A stretch of 64,000 nucleotides of DNA from the NCBI RefSeq assembly GCF_006476065.1, contig NZ_ML636798.1:124001-188000 (forward strand), given 5' to 3'. The stretch is from Cognatiluteimonas lumbrici (GTDB taxonomy: Bacteria; Pseudomonadota; Gammaproteobacteria; Xanthomonadales; Xanthomonadaceae). This document shows positions 21,057 through 30,483 of this stretch, in pieces. The notes beneath the pieces are model-generated. The model made no database searches, was not told the DNA's origin, and saw nothing but the letters and a program-made list of their open reading frames with translations. Position 1 is the stretch's first letter, and every line of letters starts with the position of its first letter. Both the position numbers and the translations under genes were made by a program.

Positions 21057-24000
21057 TCAGGACGGCGCCAGCGCCGCCAGCAACCCGCGGGCCGCCTGCA
21101 GGCGGCTCGCGGCATCCTCCAGCTCCAGGCGCACGCGCAGCTTGTCCGGGCCGTCCATCGCGTAGTGCCTGGGCTGCTTCTGGATGAGCTGGATCACGGT
21201 CATCGGATCCACCTTCGGCCTGGCCTCGAACTGCACCCGGCCGCCGTTCGGCCCCAGGTCGAGCTTGCGGATCCCGAGCCGCGTGGCCTCGAGCTTGAGC
21301 TCGGCCACCGCGAACAGGTGCTTCGCCGGATCCGGCAGCAGCCCGAAGCGGTCGATCATCTCCACCTGCAGTTCGCGCAGTTCGCCGGCATCGCGCGCCG
21401 AGCTGATGCGCTTGTACAGCGTCAGCCGGGTGTGCACGTCGGGCAGGTAGTCCTCGGGGATCAGCGCCGGGATGTTGAGTTCGACCTCGGCGCCGTGCGC
21501 GGTCGGCGCGTCCATGTCCGGCAGTTCGCCGCGGCGGATCGAGCGCACCGCGCGCTCCAGCAGCTCGGTGTACAGGCTGAAGCCGACCTCGGCCATCTGC
21601 CCGCTCTGGTCCTCGCCCAGCAGCTCGCCGGCGCCGCGGATCTCGAGGTCGTGGGTGGCGAGGGTGAAGCCGGCGCCGAGCTCGTCCATCGAGGCGATCG
21701 CCTCCAGCCGCTTGCGCGCGTCGCTGGTGATCGAGCGCTTGTCCGGGACCACCAGGTAGGCATAGGCGCGGTGGTGCGAGCGGCCGACGCGCCCGCGCAG
21801 CTGGTGCATCTGCGCCAGGCCGAGCTTGTCGGCGCGGTTCATGATGATGGTGTTGGCGTTGGGGATGTCGATGCCCGACTCGATGATGGTCGTGCACAGC
21901 AGCACGTTGGTGCGCTGCTTGTGGAAGTCGAGCATCACCCGCTCGAGTTCGCGCTCGGGCATCTGCCCGTGGGCGACGCCGATGCGCGCCTCCGGCACCA
22001 GTTCCTGCAGTTCGCGCTGCATGCGCCCGATGGACTCGACGTCGTTGTGCAGGAAGTAGACCTGGCCGCCGCGCGAGAGCTCGCGCTGGAAGGCCTCGCG
22101 GATCTGCGCGCCGTCCCAGGGCACGACGAAGGTCTGCACCGCCATCCGGTGCGCGGGCGGGGTGGCGATGATGGACAGGTCGCGCAAGCCGGCCATCGCC
22201 ATGTTGAGCGTGCGCGGGATCGGCGTCGCGGTCAGGGTCAGCAGGTGCACGTTGGCGCGCAGCGCCTTCAGCGCCTCCTTCTGGCGCACGCCGAAGCGCT
22301 GCTCCTCGTCCACGATCACCAGCCCGAGGTCCTTGAATTTCACGTCCTTCTGCAGCAGCCGGTGGGTGCCGACGATCACGTCCAGCTCGCCGCGCGCCAG
22401 CTTCTCGAGCTCGGCCTTGATCTCCTTCGTGGTCTTGAAGCGCGACAGCACCTCGACCCGGATCGGCCAGTCGGCGAAGCGGTCGCTGAAGTTGCGGAAG
22501 TGCTGCTCGGCCAGCAGCGTGGTCGGCACCAGCACCGCCACCTGTTTGCCGGCGGTGGCGGCCACGAATGCGGCGCGCACCGCGACCTCGGTCTTGCCGA
22601 AGCCGACGTCGCCGCAGACCACGCGGTCCATCGGCTGCGACGAGCCGAGGTCGCGGATCACCGCCTCGATCGCCGCGTGCTGGTCGGGGGTCTCCTCGAA
22701 CGGGAACGCCGCCGCGAACGGCTCGTACATCGCGCGGTCCACCGGCAGCGCCAGCCCGGCGCGCGCCTGGCGCTTGGCCTGGATCTCCAGCAGTTCGGCG
22801 GCGACGTCGCGGACCTTCTCGGCAGCCTTCTTCTTCGCCTTCGTCCACTGTTCGCCGCCGAGCGAATGCAGCGGCGCGGTCTCCGGGGACGCGCCCGAAT
22901 AGCGGTTGATCAGGTGCAGCTGCGCCACCGGCACGTACAGCCGGTCGCCCTTGGCGTACTCGATCTCGAGGTACTCGGCCGGCTGCCCGCCGGCCTCCAG
23001 CGTCACCAGCCCGCGGTAGCGGCCGACGCCATGGTCCTCGTGCACGATCGGCGCGCCCTCGGACAGTTCGCCGAGGTCGCGGATGATCGCCTCCGGCTCG
23101 CGCCCCGCGCGCCGCCGCCGCCGCGGCAGCCCCGCGCGCTCCGGGAACAGCTGCCGCTCGGTCAGGACGACGAACGCCGGCTCCTCGACCGCAAACCCGT
23201 CCTCCAACGGCGCCACCGCGATGGCGAAGCCGAGCCCAGCGGTCGTCCCTTCTCCCCGCCCAGCGGGGAGAAGGTGGCCCGAAGGGCCGGATGAGGGGCA
23301 AGCTCTTCCAACAAACTCCCCGAACCCCCCAACAACCTCCGGCACCACCCCAGCCGCCCCCAACACCTCCAGCAGCGCCTCCCTTCGCCCCGGCGAATCC
23401 GCCGCCACCAGCACCGCCCCCGGATAACTCCCGAGGAAGCGCTTCAAGGCCTCCGCCGGCGCATGGTCTTTCGCCGCCAGCGGCAGCTCCGGCGCCGCGT
23501 GCACCGCCAGCGCCTGCGCCTCGCCGTGGCGCGCGTGCTTCGGCCCCCATACTTCGACCCGCTGCAGGCCATTGAGCCGCTCGCGCAGCGCGTCCGGCGC
23601 CAGGTACAGCTCGCCCGGCGGCAGCAGCGGCCGTTCGACGTCGTGCCGGCGCTGCTCGTAGCGCTCGGCCACGTGCGCGTGGAACTGGTCGGCGGCGTCG
23701 CCGGCGCCGTCGCCGACCACCGCCAGCGTGCCCTCGTCGAGGTAGTCGAACAGGGTCGCGGTGGCGTCGAAGAACAGCGGCAGGTAGTACTCGATGCCGG
23801 CCGGCGCGACCCCGGCCTTCAGGTCCTGGAACAGCGCGCTGCGGCGGGTGTCGATGTCGAAGCGCTCGCGCAGCGCGGCCATCGCGCGCTGGGTGGCGGC
23901 CTCGTCCAGCGGCACTTCGCGGCCCGGCAGCATGTGCACCGCGTCGACCTTGTCCAGTGAGCGCTGGCTCTCGGGGTCGAAGGCGCGGATCGAATCGATC

Positions 24001-24593
24001 TCGTCGTCGAACAGCTCTACCCGGAACGGTTCGGCCGCGCCCATCGGGAACACGTCGAGCAGCCCGCCGCGCACCGCGAAGTCGCCGGGGTCCAGCACCT
24101 GCGGCACGTGCCGGTAACCGGCCGATTCCAGCCGGCGCTTCTCGGCATCCAGGTCGAGCCGCTGCCCGACCGCGACGTCGAAGCTGCCGCCGACCACGTA
24201 GCGCAACGGCGGCAGCCGCTGCAGCAGCGTCTGCACCGGCACGATCACCACGCCGCGCGACAGCGCCGGCAGCCTCAGCAGCGCCGACAGCCGCTGGCTG
24301 ACGATCTCCGGGTGCGGGCTGAACTGGTCGTAGGGCAGGGTTTCCCAGTCCGGGAACGCCACCACCGGCAGCGCGTCGCCGTCGTCGGCGCCGCCGAGCA
24401 GGGTGCGCAGGTCGGATTCGAGCTGGTGCGCCGCGTGGTTGTCGCGCGCGACCGCCAGCACCGGCCCGTCGTGCGCGTCCGCGGCGCGCGCGATCGCCCA
24501 CGCCAGCGCCGTCGCCGACCCCGGGGCGCGCCAGTACGCACGTTGCTGGCCCGCGCGCGGCAGCGGCGGGATCGGGAAACTGGAATCCTTCAT
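21057..24593 (-). CDS. mfd: Transcription-repair coupling factor
   Basis: Mfd removes stalled RNA polymerase at lesions and recruits UvrA. The 1178-residue protein shows the UvrB-like N-terminus, the RNA polymerase-interacting region (DHGVGRYRGLVTL), the RecG-like translocase with Walker A VVCGDVGFGKTE and Walker B IVDEEQRFGV, the TRG-like GRVGRSHHRAYAYL and the C-terminal D7 domain. Residues about 432-449 are encoded by an intergenic-type repeat inserted in frame (23247-23299), with sequence unlike the rest of the protein and located in the linker before the RNA polymerase-interacting domain. The gene looks otherwise intact. Confidence 0.95.
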   Translation of the reverse strand: MKDSSFPIPPLPRAGQQRAYWRAPGSATALAWAIARAADAHDGPVLAVARDNHAAHQLESDLRTLLGGADDGDALPVVAFPDWETLPYDQFSPHPEIVSQRLSALLRLPALSRGVVIVPVQTLLQRLPPLRYVVGGSFDVAVGQRLDLDAEKRRLESAGYRHVPQVLDPGDFAVRGGLLDVFPMGAAEPFRVELFDDEIDSIRAFDPESQRSLDKVDAVHMLPGREVPLDEAATQRAMAALRERFDIDTRRSALFQDLKAGVAPAGIEYYLPLFFDATATLFDYLDEGTLAVVGDGAGDAADQFHAHVAERYEQRRHDVERPLLPPGELYLAPDALRERLNGLQRVEVWGPKHARHGEAQALAVHAAPELPLAAKDHAPAEALKRFLGSYPGAVLVAADSPGRREALLEVLGAAGVVPEVVGGFGEFVGRACPSSGPSGHLLPAGRGEGTTAGLGFAIAVAPLEDGFAVEEPAFVVLTERQLFPERAGLPRRRRRAGREPEAIIRDLGELSEGAPIVHEDHGVGRYRGLVTLEAGGQPAEYLEIEYAKGDRLYVPVAQLHLINRYSGASPETAPLHSLGGEQWTKAKKKAAEKVRDVAAELLEIQAKRQARAGLALPVDRAMYEPFAAAFPFEETPDQHAAIEAVIRDLGSSQPMDRVVCGDVGFGKTEVAVRAAFVAATAGKQVAVLVPTTLLAEQHFRNFSDRFADWPIRVEVLSRFKTTKEIKAELEKLARGELDVIVGTHRLLQKDVKFKDLGLVIVDEEQRFGVRQKEALKALRANVHLLTLTATPIPRTLNMAMAGLRDLSIIATPPAHRMAVQTFVVPWDGAQIREAFQRELSRGGQVYFLHNDVESIGRMQRELQELVPEARIGVAHGQMPERELERVMLDFHKQRTNVLLCTTIIESGIDIPNANTIIMNRADKLGLAQMHQLRGRVGRSHHRAYAYLVVPDKRSITSDARKRLEAIASMDELGAGFTLATHDLEIRGAGELLGEDQSGQMAEVGFSLYTELLERAVRSIRRGELPDMDAPTAHGAEVELNIPALIPEDYLPDVHTRLTLYKRISSARDAGELRELQVEMIDRFGLLPDPAKHLFAVAELKLEATRLGIRKLDLGPNGGRVQFEARPKVDPMTVIQLIQKQPRHYAMDGPDKLRVRLELEDAASRLQAARGLLAALAPS
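23247..23299 (+). repeat. CCCTTCTCCCC-family repeat (copy 2), in frame inside mfd
   Basis: Matches the dapD-downstream repeat nearly base for base: CCCTTCTCCCCGCCC, GGGGAGAAGGTG, a small GCCCGAAGGGC stem and GGATGAGGGGC. On the minus strand it is translated as CPSSGPSGHLLPAGRGEG within Mfd without a stop or frameshift. Confidence 0.85.
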
Positions 24594-24605
24594 CAGCCGA
24601 CTATT

Positions 24606-24684
24606 GTAGGAGCGGCGCTCGCGCCGCGACCCGTGGCAGCGGTCCTTGACCGCGATCCGGTCGCGGCGCCAGCGCCGCTCCTAC
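24606..24684. repeat. Inverted pair of GTAG-type REPs between mfd and the GNAT gene
   Basis: One palindrome reads rightward at 24606-24630 and one leftward at 24660-24684, with 29 bases between. The leftward one gives the GNAT gene its TAG stop; the other lies just upstream of the mfd start. Confidence 0.85.
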
Positions 24685-25214
24685 AGGTCCAGCACCACGC
24701 GCACGAAGCCGGGCTGCGGCACCGATTCGCGGCGGAACCCGAGCGACTCCGCCAGCGCGAGCATCGGCTGGTTGTCCTCGGCCACGTCGCCGTAGACCTG
24801 CTCGAGCTTCTTGCCCTTGGCCCAGCGCACCAGCCGCCGCATCAGGTGGCGGCCCATGCCCATGCCGGCGATGAAGCGGCCGACCAGGATCGCGAACTCG
24901 GCGCGCTTGCTGTCGTCCACGATGCCGATGCGCGCGACCGCGCCGATCAGCGCCTCGCCCGCGGGCAGCGGCTCGGAGGCGACGATCGCGAACTCGCGGC
25001 GCGGATCCGGGTGGGTGAGCCGCTCGGCGGCCTCCGGGGTGATCCCGCCCTCCGAGCGCAGCAACTGGCCGTGCAGGGCATCGGGTTCGAGCAGCGGGAA
25101 GCCGGCGCGCAGCGGCACGGCATCGTCCGGGCGGATGGGGCGGATCAGCAGTTCGCGTCCGTCGGCGGTGCGAACCATTTCATGCCAGGGCGGGAGACGG
25201 TTTCGGGCGGCCAT
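24681..25214 (-). CDS. GNAT-family N-acetyltransferase
   Basis: A 177-residue protein with the GNAT order: an N-terminal LIRPIRPDDAVPLRAGF segment, the central strand RAEFAILVGRFIAGMGMGRHLM containing the acetyl-CoA pyrophosphate loop (MGMGRHLM), and the C-terminal LALAESLGFRRE. It resembles the acetyltransferase domain found at the end of larger protein acetyltransferases, here free-standing. Substrate unknown. The stop codon derives from a GTAG palindrome. Confidence 0.85.
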   Translation of the reverse strand: MAARNRLPPWHEMVRTADGRELLIRPIRPDDAVPLRAGFPLLEPDALHGQLLRSEGGITPEAAERLTHPDPRREFAIVASEPLPAGEALIGAVARIGIVDDSKRAEFAILVGRFIAGMGMGRHLMRRLVRWAKGKKLEQVYGDVAEDNQPMLALAESLGFRRESVPQPGFVRVVLDL

Positions 25215-25262
25215 GCGAGGGATGCTCGCACGGGCGAAGTGAACGCCGGCTCCACGCCCCGT

Positions 25263-27338
25263 TCACGTTGCCGGGGCGTCGCCGCGAAGCGCGTCGTCGT
25301 GCCAGCCGGGCCGCGGCGCGAAGCGTTCGCCATGCCGCGTCTCGAGTTGCTTCAGGCGCGCCAGCAGCACGTCCACGCCGGTCTCGCGCACGTACTGGAT
25401 GGGGCCGCCGCGGAACGGCGCGAAGCCGGTGCCGAAGATCACGCCGGCATCCAGCAGGTCGGCGTCGGCGACCACGCCGTCGTGCAGGCAGGCCACCGCC
25501 TCGTTGAGCAGCGGCAGCACCAGCCGGTCCTCGAGGTCGTCGGGGGCCTTGTAGTCCTTCGGCAGCTCCGGCTTGACCGGCTTGCCGTCCTCCCACTTGT
25601 ACAGGCCCTGGCCGTCCTTCTTGCCGCGCCGGCCGGGCTCCGGCGGCGTGGCCAGCGCGGCCGGCACCGGCAGCCCGAGGAACGGCGAGAGCTCCTTCGC
25701 GACGCCGGCGGCCACGTCCAGGCCGACCGTGTCGATCAGCTCGATCGGGCCCATGGGCATGCCGAAACGCTTGGCGGCGCGATCGATCGCCGCGCCGGGG
25801 ATGCCCTCGGCGAACGCGGTCGCCGCTTCCAGCATGTAGGGAAACAGCACCCGGTTGACCAGGAACCCGGGGGTGCCCGCGACCGGCACCGGCAGCTTGC
25901 CCAGCGCCTTGCAGAACGCGGCCAGCCGCTGCTGCGTCTCCGCGGCCATCGCGTCGTGCAGCACGATCTCCACCAGCGGCATCAGCGCCACCGGGTTGAA
26001 GTAGTGCAGGCCGGCGAACTGGGCCGGGCGCTGCAGGTGCCCGCGCAGGTCGGTGAGCGGGATCGACGAGGTGTTGCTGGTGAGCAGCGCGCCGGGCCGG
26101 AGCCGGGGCTCGATCTCCTCGTACAGCGCGCGCTTGGCGGCGGCATCCTCGATGATCGCCTCGATCACCAGGTCGGCGTTGGCGACGCCGCCGCCGGCGA
26201 GGTCGCCGCGCAGCCGCGCCGCCACCGCCGGACGCTTGGCCTCGTCCTTGACCTTCTTCGCGAACAGCGCCTGCGCGCGCTCCAGCGCACCGTCGATGAA
26301 GCGCTGCTCGCGGTCCGACAGCGTCACCTCGAAGCCCTTGTAGGCCGACCACGCCGCGATGTCCCCGCCCATCACCCCGGCGCCGACCACGTGCACGCGC
26401 TGGATGCCGCTCTCGCCGCTGCCGGCGGACTTCAGCCGCTCCTGCAGGAAGAACACGCGGATCAGGTTGCGCGCGGTCGGGGTGCCCGCCAGCTTCGCCA
26501 CCGAGCGCCGCTCGGCCGCCAGCAGCCGCTCGCTGCCGCCGCCGCTGCGGCGCCAGGTCTCGATCAGCGCGTACGGGGCGGGGTAGTGCGCCTTCGGGGC
26601 CTTGCCCGCGACCTGCTTCACCAGGATCGGCGCCAGCACCTGGCGCACCGGCCACCAGTTGCTCGCGCGCGCCAGCAGGCGCTGGCGCAGCGGCCGCGTG
26701 CGCCCCTTGCGCGCGAGGTCGGCGGCGGCGTCCACCAGCATCGCCTTGTCCACGACCTTGTCCACCAGCCCGATCGCGCGCGCGGCCCTGGCCGACAGCG
26801 CGCGCCCGGTCAGCATCATGTCGAACGCGGCCGGCGCGCCGACCAGCCGCGGCAGCCGCACGCTGCCGCCCCAGCCGGGGTAGATGCCGAGCTTCACCTC
26901 GGGCAGGCCGATCCGGGTGGAGGCATCGTCGGAGGCGACGCGGTAGCGACAGGCCAGCGCCAGTTCTGTGCCGCCGCCCATGCAGAAGCCGTGGATCGCC
27001 GCGACCGTGGGGCAGGGCAGGGCCGCCAGCCTGGAGAACACCTGCTGGCCGCGGAACAGCGCGTCGCCGACGCTGCCCTCGGCGTCGAACTGCTGGAATT
27101 CCTTGATGTCGGCGCCGGCGACGAAGCCCGAGGCCTTGCCGGAGCGGAACACCACGCCCGCGGGCGGATCGATCGCCAGCCGCTCGAGCAGCTCGCCGAG
27201 CTCGATCAGCATGTCCTGCGAGAGCGCGTTGACCGCCTGGCCCTCGCGGTCGATGGTGACCACCACCACGCCGTCGGCGCGGCTTTCCAGCTGCCAGTGC
27301 CGGAAGCGGAGCCCGTCGAAGCCTGCAATCGTCGCCAT
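25263..27338 (-). CDS. Bifunctional enoyl-CoA hydratase/3-hydroxyacyl-CoA dehydrogenase (FadB/FadJ-like)
   Basis: A 691-residue multifunctional beta-oxidation enzyme. The N-terminal crotonase domain (residues about 1-190) has the oxyanion-hole segment FCMGGGTELALACRYR and RIGLPEVKLGIYPGWGGS with the catalytic Glu. The NAD-binding dehydrogenase starts near 310 (RVHVVGAGVMGGDIAAW) and includes SNTSSIPLTDL and FAGLHYFNPVALMPLVEIV. The ATG at 27338 is preferred over an upstream GTG-type start at 27374, which would run into the rpoE upstream region. FadB versus FadJ cannot be separated by eye. No thiolase gene is adjacent. Confidence 0.93.
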   Translation of the reverse strand: MATIAGFDGLRFRHWQLESRADGVVVVTIDREGQAVNALSQDMLIELGELLERLAIDPPAGVVFRSGKASGFVAGADIKEFQQFDAEGSVGDALFRGQQVFSRLAALPCPTVAAIHGFCMGGGTELALACRYRVASDDASTRIGLPEVKLGIYPGWGGSVRLPRLVGAPAAFDMMLTGRALSARAARAIGLVDKVVDKAMLVDAAADLARKGRTRPLRQRLLARASNWWPVRQVLAPILVKQVAGKAPKAHYPAPYALIETWRRSGGGSERLLAAERRSVAKLAGTPTARNLIRVFFLQERLKSAGSGESGIQRVHVVGAGVMGGDIAAWSAYKGFEVTLSDREQRFIDGALERAQALFAKKVKDEAKRPAVAARLRGDLAGGGVANADLVIEAIIEDAAAKRALYEEIEPRLRPGALLTSNTSSIPLTDLRGHLQRPAQFAGLHYFNPVALMPLVEIVLHDAMAAETQQRLAAFCKALGKLPVPVAGTPGFLVNRVLFPYMLEAATAFAEGIPGAAIDRAAKRFGMPMGPIELIDTVGLDVAAGVAKELSPFLGLPVPAALATPPEPGRRGKKDGQGLYKWEDGKPVKPELPKDYKAPDDLEDRLVLPLLNEAVACLHDGVVADADLLDAGVIFGTGFAPFRGGPIQYVRETGVDVLLARLKQLETRHGERFAPRPGWHDDALRGDAPAT

Positions 27339-27424
27339 GGCGCCATCCGTTACGGTATGGGAGCCGAGTATCATCCCGGTCGCATTTGATTGCCGTCAAT
27401 GCCGCCCCAATCAATCCTGCCTGG

Positions 27425-27452
27425 GGAACTTTCCCCGCGTTGGCGTTGTCCC
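27425..27452 (+). promoter_or_regulatory. Putative sigma-E promoter of rpoE
   Basis: GGAACTT at 27425-27431, then a 16-base spacer and GTCCC at 27448-27452. The -35 matches the RpoE-family consensus well and the -10 only partly. It lies 46 bases before the rpoE start, as expected for an autoregulated ECF operon. The -35 is also part of a GGGGAA/TTCCCC palindrome. Confidence 0.45.
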
Positions 27453-27498
27453 ACCGCCCGGTTGCCGCCGGGCCGACATGCAGGAGTGCCGGCAAGGC

Positions 27499-28095
27499 AT
27501 GGCAGAACAGGATCCACGCGACGCGGACCAGGCGCTGGTGGAGCGCGTGCAGCGCGGCGACAGCGCCGCGTTCGACCTGCTGGTGCGCAAGTACCAGCAC
27601 CGGATCGTCGCGCTTATCGGCCGCTACGTCGCAGACTGGAGCGAATGCCAGGACGTGGCCCAGGAAGCCTTCCTGCGCGCCTACCGCGCGCTCGGCACCT
27701 TCCGCGGCGACGCCCAGTTCTACACCTGGCTGCACCGGATCGCGGTCAACACGGCCAAGAACCACCTGGTCGCGGCCGGGCGCCGGCCGCCGGGCGCGGA
27801 CATCGACGTCGCGGACGCCGAGCAGTTCGATTCCGGCATCCGCCTGCGCGACAACGACACCCCCGAGCGCGAACTGATGCGCCAGGAGATGGAACAAACG
27901 GTCATGCGCGCTGTCCAAGGCCTGCCGGACGAGCTGCGCGAGGCGATCACCCTGCGCGAGGTCGAAGGCATGAGTTACGAGGAGATCGCGCAGAGGATGG
28001 ATTGCCCGATCGGCACGGTGCGTTCGCGGATCTTCCGCGCGCGCGATGCGATCGACCAGCAATTGCGGCAACTGATGGACGATGCGGAGCAGTAA
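27499..28095 (+). CDS. rpoE: RNA polymerase sigma factor RpoE (ECF)
   Basis: The envelope-stress extracytoplasmic sigma factor. The 198-residue protein has region 2 (FDLLVRKYQHRIVALI through SECQDVAQEAFLRAYRAL and FYTWLHRIAVNTAKNHL) and region 4 (LPDELREAITLREVEGMSYE, then GTVRSRIFRARDAID). The ATG at 27499 is chosen; an in-frame ATG at 27478 would add seven residues. The anti-sigma gene rseA begins five bases after the stop and a DegP-type protease follows, the rpoE-rseA-mucD operon known from Xanthomonas and, in related form, Pseudomonas. Confidence 0.95.
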   Translation: MAEQDPRDADQALVERVQRGDSAAFDLLVRKYQHRIVALIGRYVADWSECQDVAQEAFLRAYRALGTFRGDAQFYTWLHRIAVNTAKNHLVAAGRRPPGADIDVADAEQFDSGIRLRDNDTPERELMRQEMEQTVMRAVQGLPDELREAITLREVEGMSYEEIAQRMDCPIGTVRSRIFRARDAIDQQLRQLMDDAEQ

Positions 28096-28099
28096 GGGC

Positions 28100-28954
28100 A
28101 TGACTTCAAGGCAACCCGACGACAAGGTCCTCGACCACACCCGCCAGCAGCTCTCGTCGCTGTTCGACGGCGAGCTGGGGCTGGACGAGGCGCGCTTCCT
28201 GCAGCGCCGGCTCGAGCACGACGCCGCGCTGGCCGCCGCCTGGTCGCGCTGGCAGCTGGCCGGCGACGCCCTGCGCGGGCAGGCGGTCGCCGCGGCGCCG
28301 CCGGGGTTCGCCGGGCGGGTCGCGGCCGCGGTCGCCGCCGAAGGCGCGCCCGCACGTGTCGCGAGCGGCAACCGCCGCAGCCGGCTGCTCCCCGGGGCCG
28401 CGCTGGCCGCCTCGGTCGCCGCGCTCGCGATGTTCATGACCCGCCAGGCCCCCGAGGTCGCGCCGCCGCCGGCGCCGTCCGTGGAAGTGGCCAGCGCCGC
28501 CGACACCGTGCCGGTCCAGGCCCCGACCCCCACCCCGACGGCGCCTGCCGCCCCCGACACCGTACCCGCGGGCATGCTCGAGGCCGCCGGCACCGCGATC
28601 GCGGTCGCCGAGGTCCCGCGCCGCAGCGCCGAGCGCCGCTCGCGTGCCCAGCAGCAGCGCGCCGCCGCCACCCGCGCCCAGCGCACCGCCGCCGAGCCGC
28701 GGCTGGTGGCCGCTGCCGCTGCCGCTCCGGCCGCGCCCGCCGCCGACACCCCCGCCAACCCGTTCCTGCCGGAGGCGGCGGCCGAGGCCATCACCACCCG
28801 GCCGTGGCCGCGCGCGCTGCTGCCGGACAACGGCGCCTTCACCGTCGGCTACGGCCGGTTGGAGCAGGGCATCGCGACGCCGCACCCCTTCCAGCCGCGC
28901 CCGGTCGCCCTGCCGCAGGTTTCCCCCACCCCCGATCCGGAGGACACCGATTGA
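28100..28954 (+). CDS. rseA: Anti-sigma-E factor RseA (MucA-like)
   Basis: A 284-residue single-pass inner-membrane anti-sigma factor. The N-terminal cytoplasmic RseA domain (residues about 12-75: RQQLSSLFDGELGLDEARFL) precedes the membrane helix at about 97-113 and a long periplasmic part very rich in Ala, Pro and Thr. E. coli RseA is 216 residues, so the periplasmic tail is extended. Regulated proteolysis would release RpoE. It overlaps mucD by one base (TGATG), implying coupled translation. Confidence 0.9.
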   Translation: MTSRQPDDKVLDHTRQQLSSLFDGELGLDEARFLQRRLEHDAALAAAWSRWQLAGDALRGQAVAAAPPGFAGRVAAAVAAEGAPARVASGNRRSRLLPGAALAASVAALAMFMTRQAPEVAPPPAPSVEVASAADTVPVQAPTPTPTAPAAPDTVPAGMLEAAGTAIAVAEVPRRSAERRSRAQQQRAAATRAQRTAAEPRLVAAAAAAPAAPAADTPANPFLPEAAAEAITTRPWPRALLPDNGAFTVGYGRLEQGIATPHPFQPRPVALPQVSPTPDPEDTD

Positions 28955-30450
28955 TGCAACCCAAGCTCCGCACCCGCATCGGCGCGCTGGCGCTGGTCGC
29001 CGTCGTTTCCGCCGCCGGCACGGCCGCCGTGGTCCTGCCACGGGCCACCGCGCAATCCACCCAGCCGGCGCCGCAACTGGTGCAGGGCCTGCCCGACTTC
29101 ACCCAGCTGGTCGCGCGCGTCGGCCCGGGCGTGGTCAACATCGAGGCCACCAGTGACGGCCGCTCCGATGCCGCCGCGTCCGGACTCCCGGACGAGATGG
29201 AGGTCCCCGAGATCTTCCGCCGCTTCTTCGGCCCCGGGATGCCGTTCCCGATGCCGCGCGCGCCGGGCGAGCGCTTCGGCACCTCGCTGGGCAGCGGCTT
29301 CATCATCTCTGCCGACGGCTACGTGCTGACCAACCACCACGTCATCGACGGCGCCGACACCGTCACCGTCAAGCTGTCCGACTCGCGCGAGTACAAGGCC
29401 GAGGTCGTCGGCAGCGACGAGAAGTCCGACATCGCCCTGCTCAAGATCGACGCCACCGGGCTGCCGGCGCTGCGCCTGGGCGACTCCAACGCGCTGCGCC
29501 CGGGCCAGTGGGTGGTCGCGATCGGCTCGCCGTTCGGGCTCGACCATTCGGTCACTGCCGGCATCGTCAGCGCGGTCGGCCGCTCGGCCGGCGCCAGCCA
29601 GCAGTACGTGCCCTTCATCCAGACCGACGTCGCCATCAACCGCGGCAACTCCGGCGGCCCGCTGCTCAACACCCGCGGCGAGGTGGTCGGCATCAATTCG
29701 CAGATCTTCAGCAACTCCGGCGGCTACATGGGCGTGAGCTTCGCCATCCCGGTGGACCTGGCGATGAACGCGGTGCAGCAGCTCAAGACCAGCGGCAAGG
29801 TCCAGTACGGGATGATCGGCGTCGGCCTGCAGCCGATCACTTCGGAGATCGTCGACGCGATGGGCCTGCCCGACAGCCGCGGCGCGCTGATCCGCAGCGT
29901 CACCCCGGGCAGCCCCGGCGAGAAGGCCGGCCTGGCGCCCGGTGACGTGGTCCGCAGCGTGGACGGCCGCGCCATCAACCGCTCCAGCGAGCTGCCGCCG
30001 ATCATCGGCGCGATGGCCCCGGGGACCCGGGTCGAGCTCGGCATCCTGCGCGACGGCAAGCCGCGCACGGTGAAGGTCGTGCTGGCCCCGCTGGACGAGG
30101 AACTGCTGGCAGGCGAGGGCCCCGCGTCGCGTCCGGGCGCGGCGCCCGCGGCCCCGGCGAAGGCCTCCGACAACCCGCTCGGCCTGGTCGCCGAGCCGCT
30201 CGACGCGCGCACCCGCCAGGCGCTCGACCTCGGCCCGTCCGAGGGCGTCGCCATCACCCGCGTGGAGGGCACCGACGCGCGCCGCGCCGGCCTGCGCCCG
30301 GGCGACGTGGTGCTGCAGGTCGGCCGCACCCCGGTCGGCAGCCCCGCGGCCCTGGACAAGGCCCTCGCCGGCTTGAAAAAGGGCGACACGGTGATGCTGC
30401 TGGTGAATCGCCGCGGCAACGCCCAGTTCATCGCCGTTCCGGTCCTGTAG
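28954..30450 (+). CDS. mucD: Periplasmic serine protease, DegP/MucD type
   Basis: A 498-residue HtrA-family protease and chaperone. The signal peptide covers about residues 1-33. The catalytic triad is visible as His129 (TNHHV), Asp159 (KSDIALL) and Ser233 (GNSGGP). Two PDZ domains follow, about residues 285-370 and 405-490. As the third gene of the rpoE operon it degrades misfolded envelope proteins and probably feeds back on sigma-E release. The stop TAG is the end of a GTAG palindrome. Confidence 0.94.
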   Translation: MQPKLRTRIGALALVAVVSAAGTAAVVLPRATAQSTQPAPQLVQGLPDFTQLVARVGPGVVNIEATSDGRSDAAASGLPDEMEVPEIFRRFFGPGMPFPMPRAPGERFGTSLGSGFIISADGYVLTNHHVIDGADTVTVKLSDSREYKAEVVGSDEKSDIALLKIDATGLPALRLGDSNALRPGQWVVAIGSPFGLDHSVTAGIVSAVGRSAGASQQYVPFIQTDVAINRGNSGGPLLNTRGEVVGINSQIFSNSGGYMGVSFAIPVDLAMNAVQQLKTSGKVQYGMIGVGLQPITSEIVDAMGLPDSRGALIRSVTPGSPGEKAGLAPGDVVRSVDGRAINRSSELPPIIGAMAPGTRVELGILRDGKPRTVKVVLAPLDEELLAGEGPASRPGAAPAAPAKASDNPLGLVAEPLDARTRQALDLGPSEGVAITRVEGTDARRAGLRPGDVVLQVGRTPVGSPAALDKALAGLKKGDTVMLLVNRRGNAQFIAVPVL

Positions 30451-30471
30451 GAGCGGCGCTCGCGCCGCGAT
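30447..30471 (+). repeat. GTAG-type REP at the mucD 3' end
   Basis: GTAGGAGCGGCGCTCGC and its arm; the TAG closes mucD. The hairpin separates the sigma-E operon from lepA. Confidence 0.85.
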
Positions 30472-30483
30472 TCCCTGGCCCCA

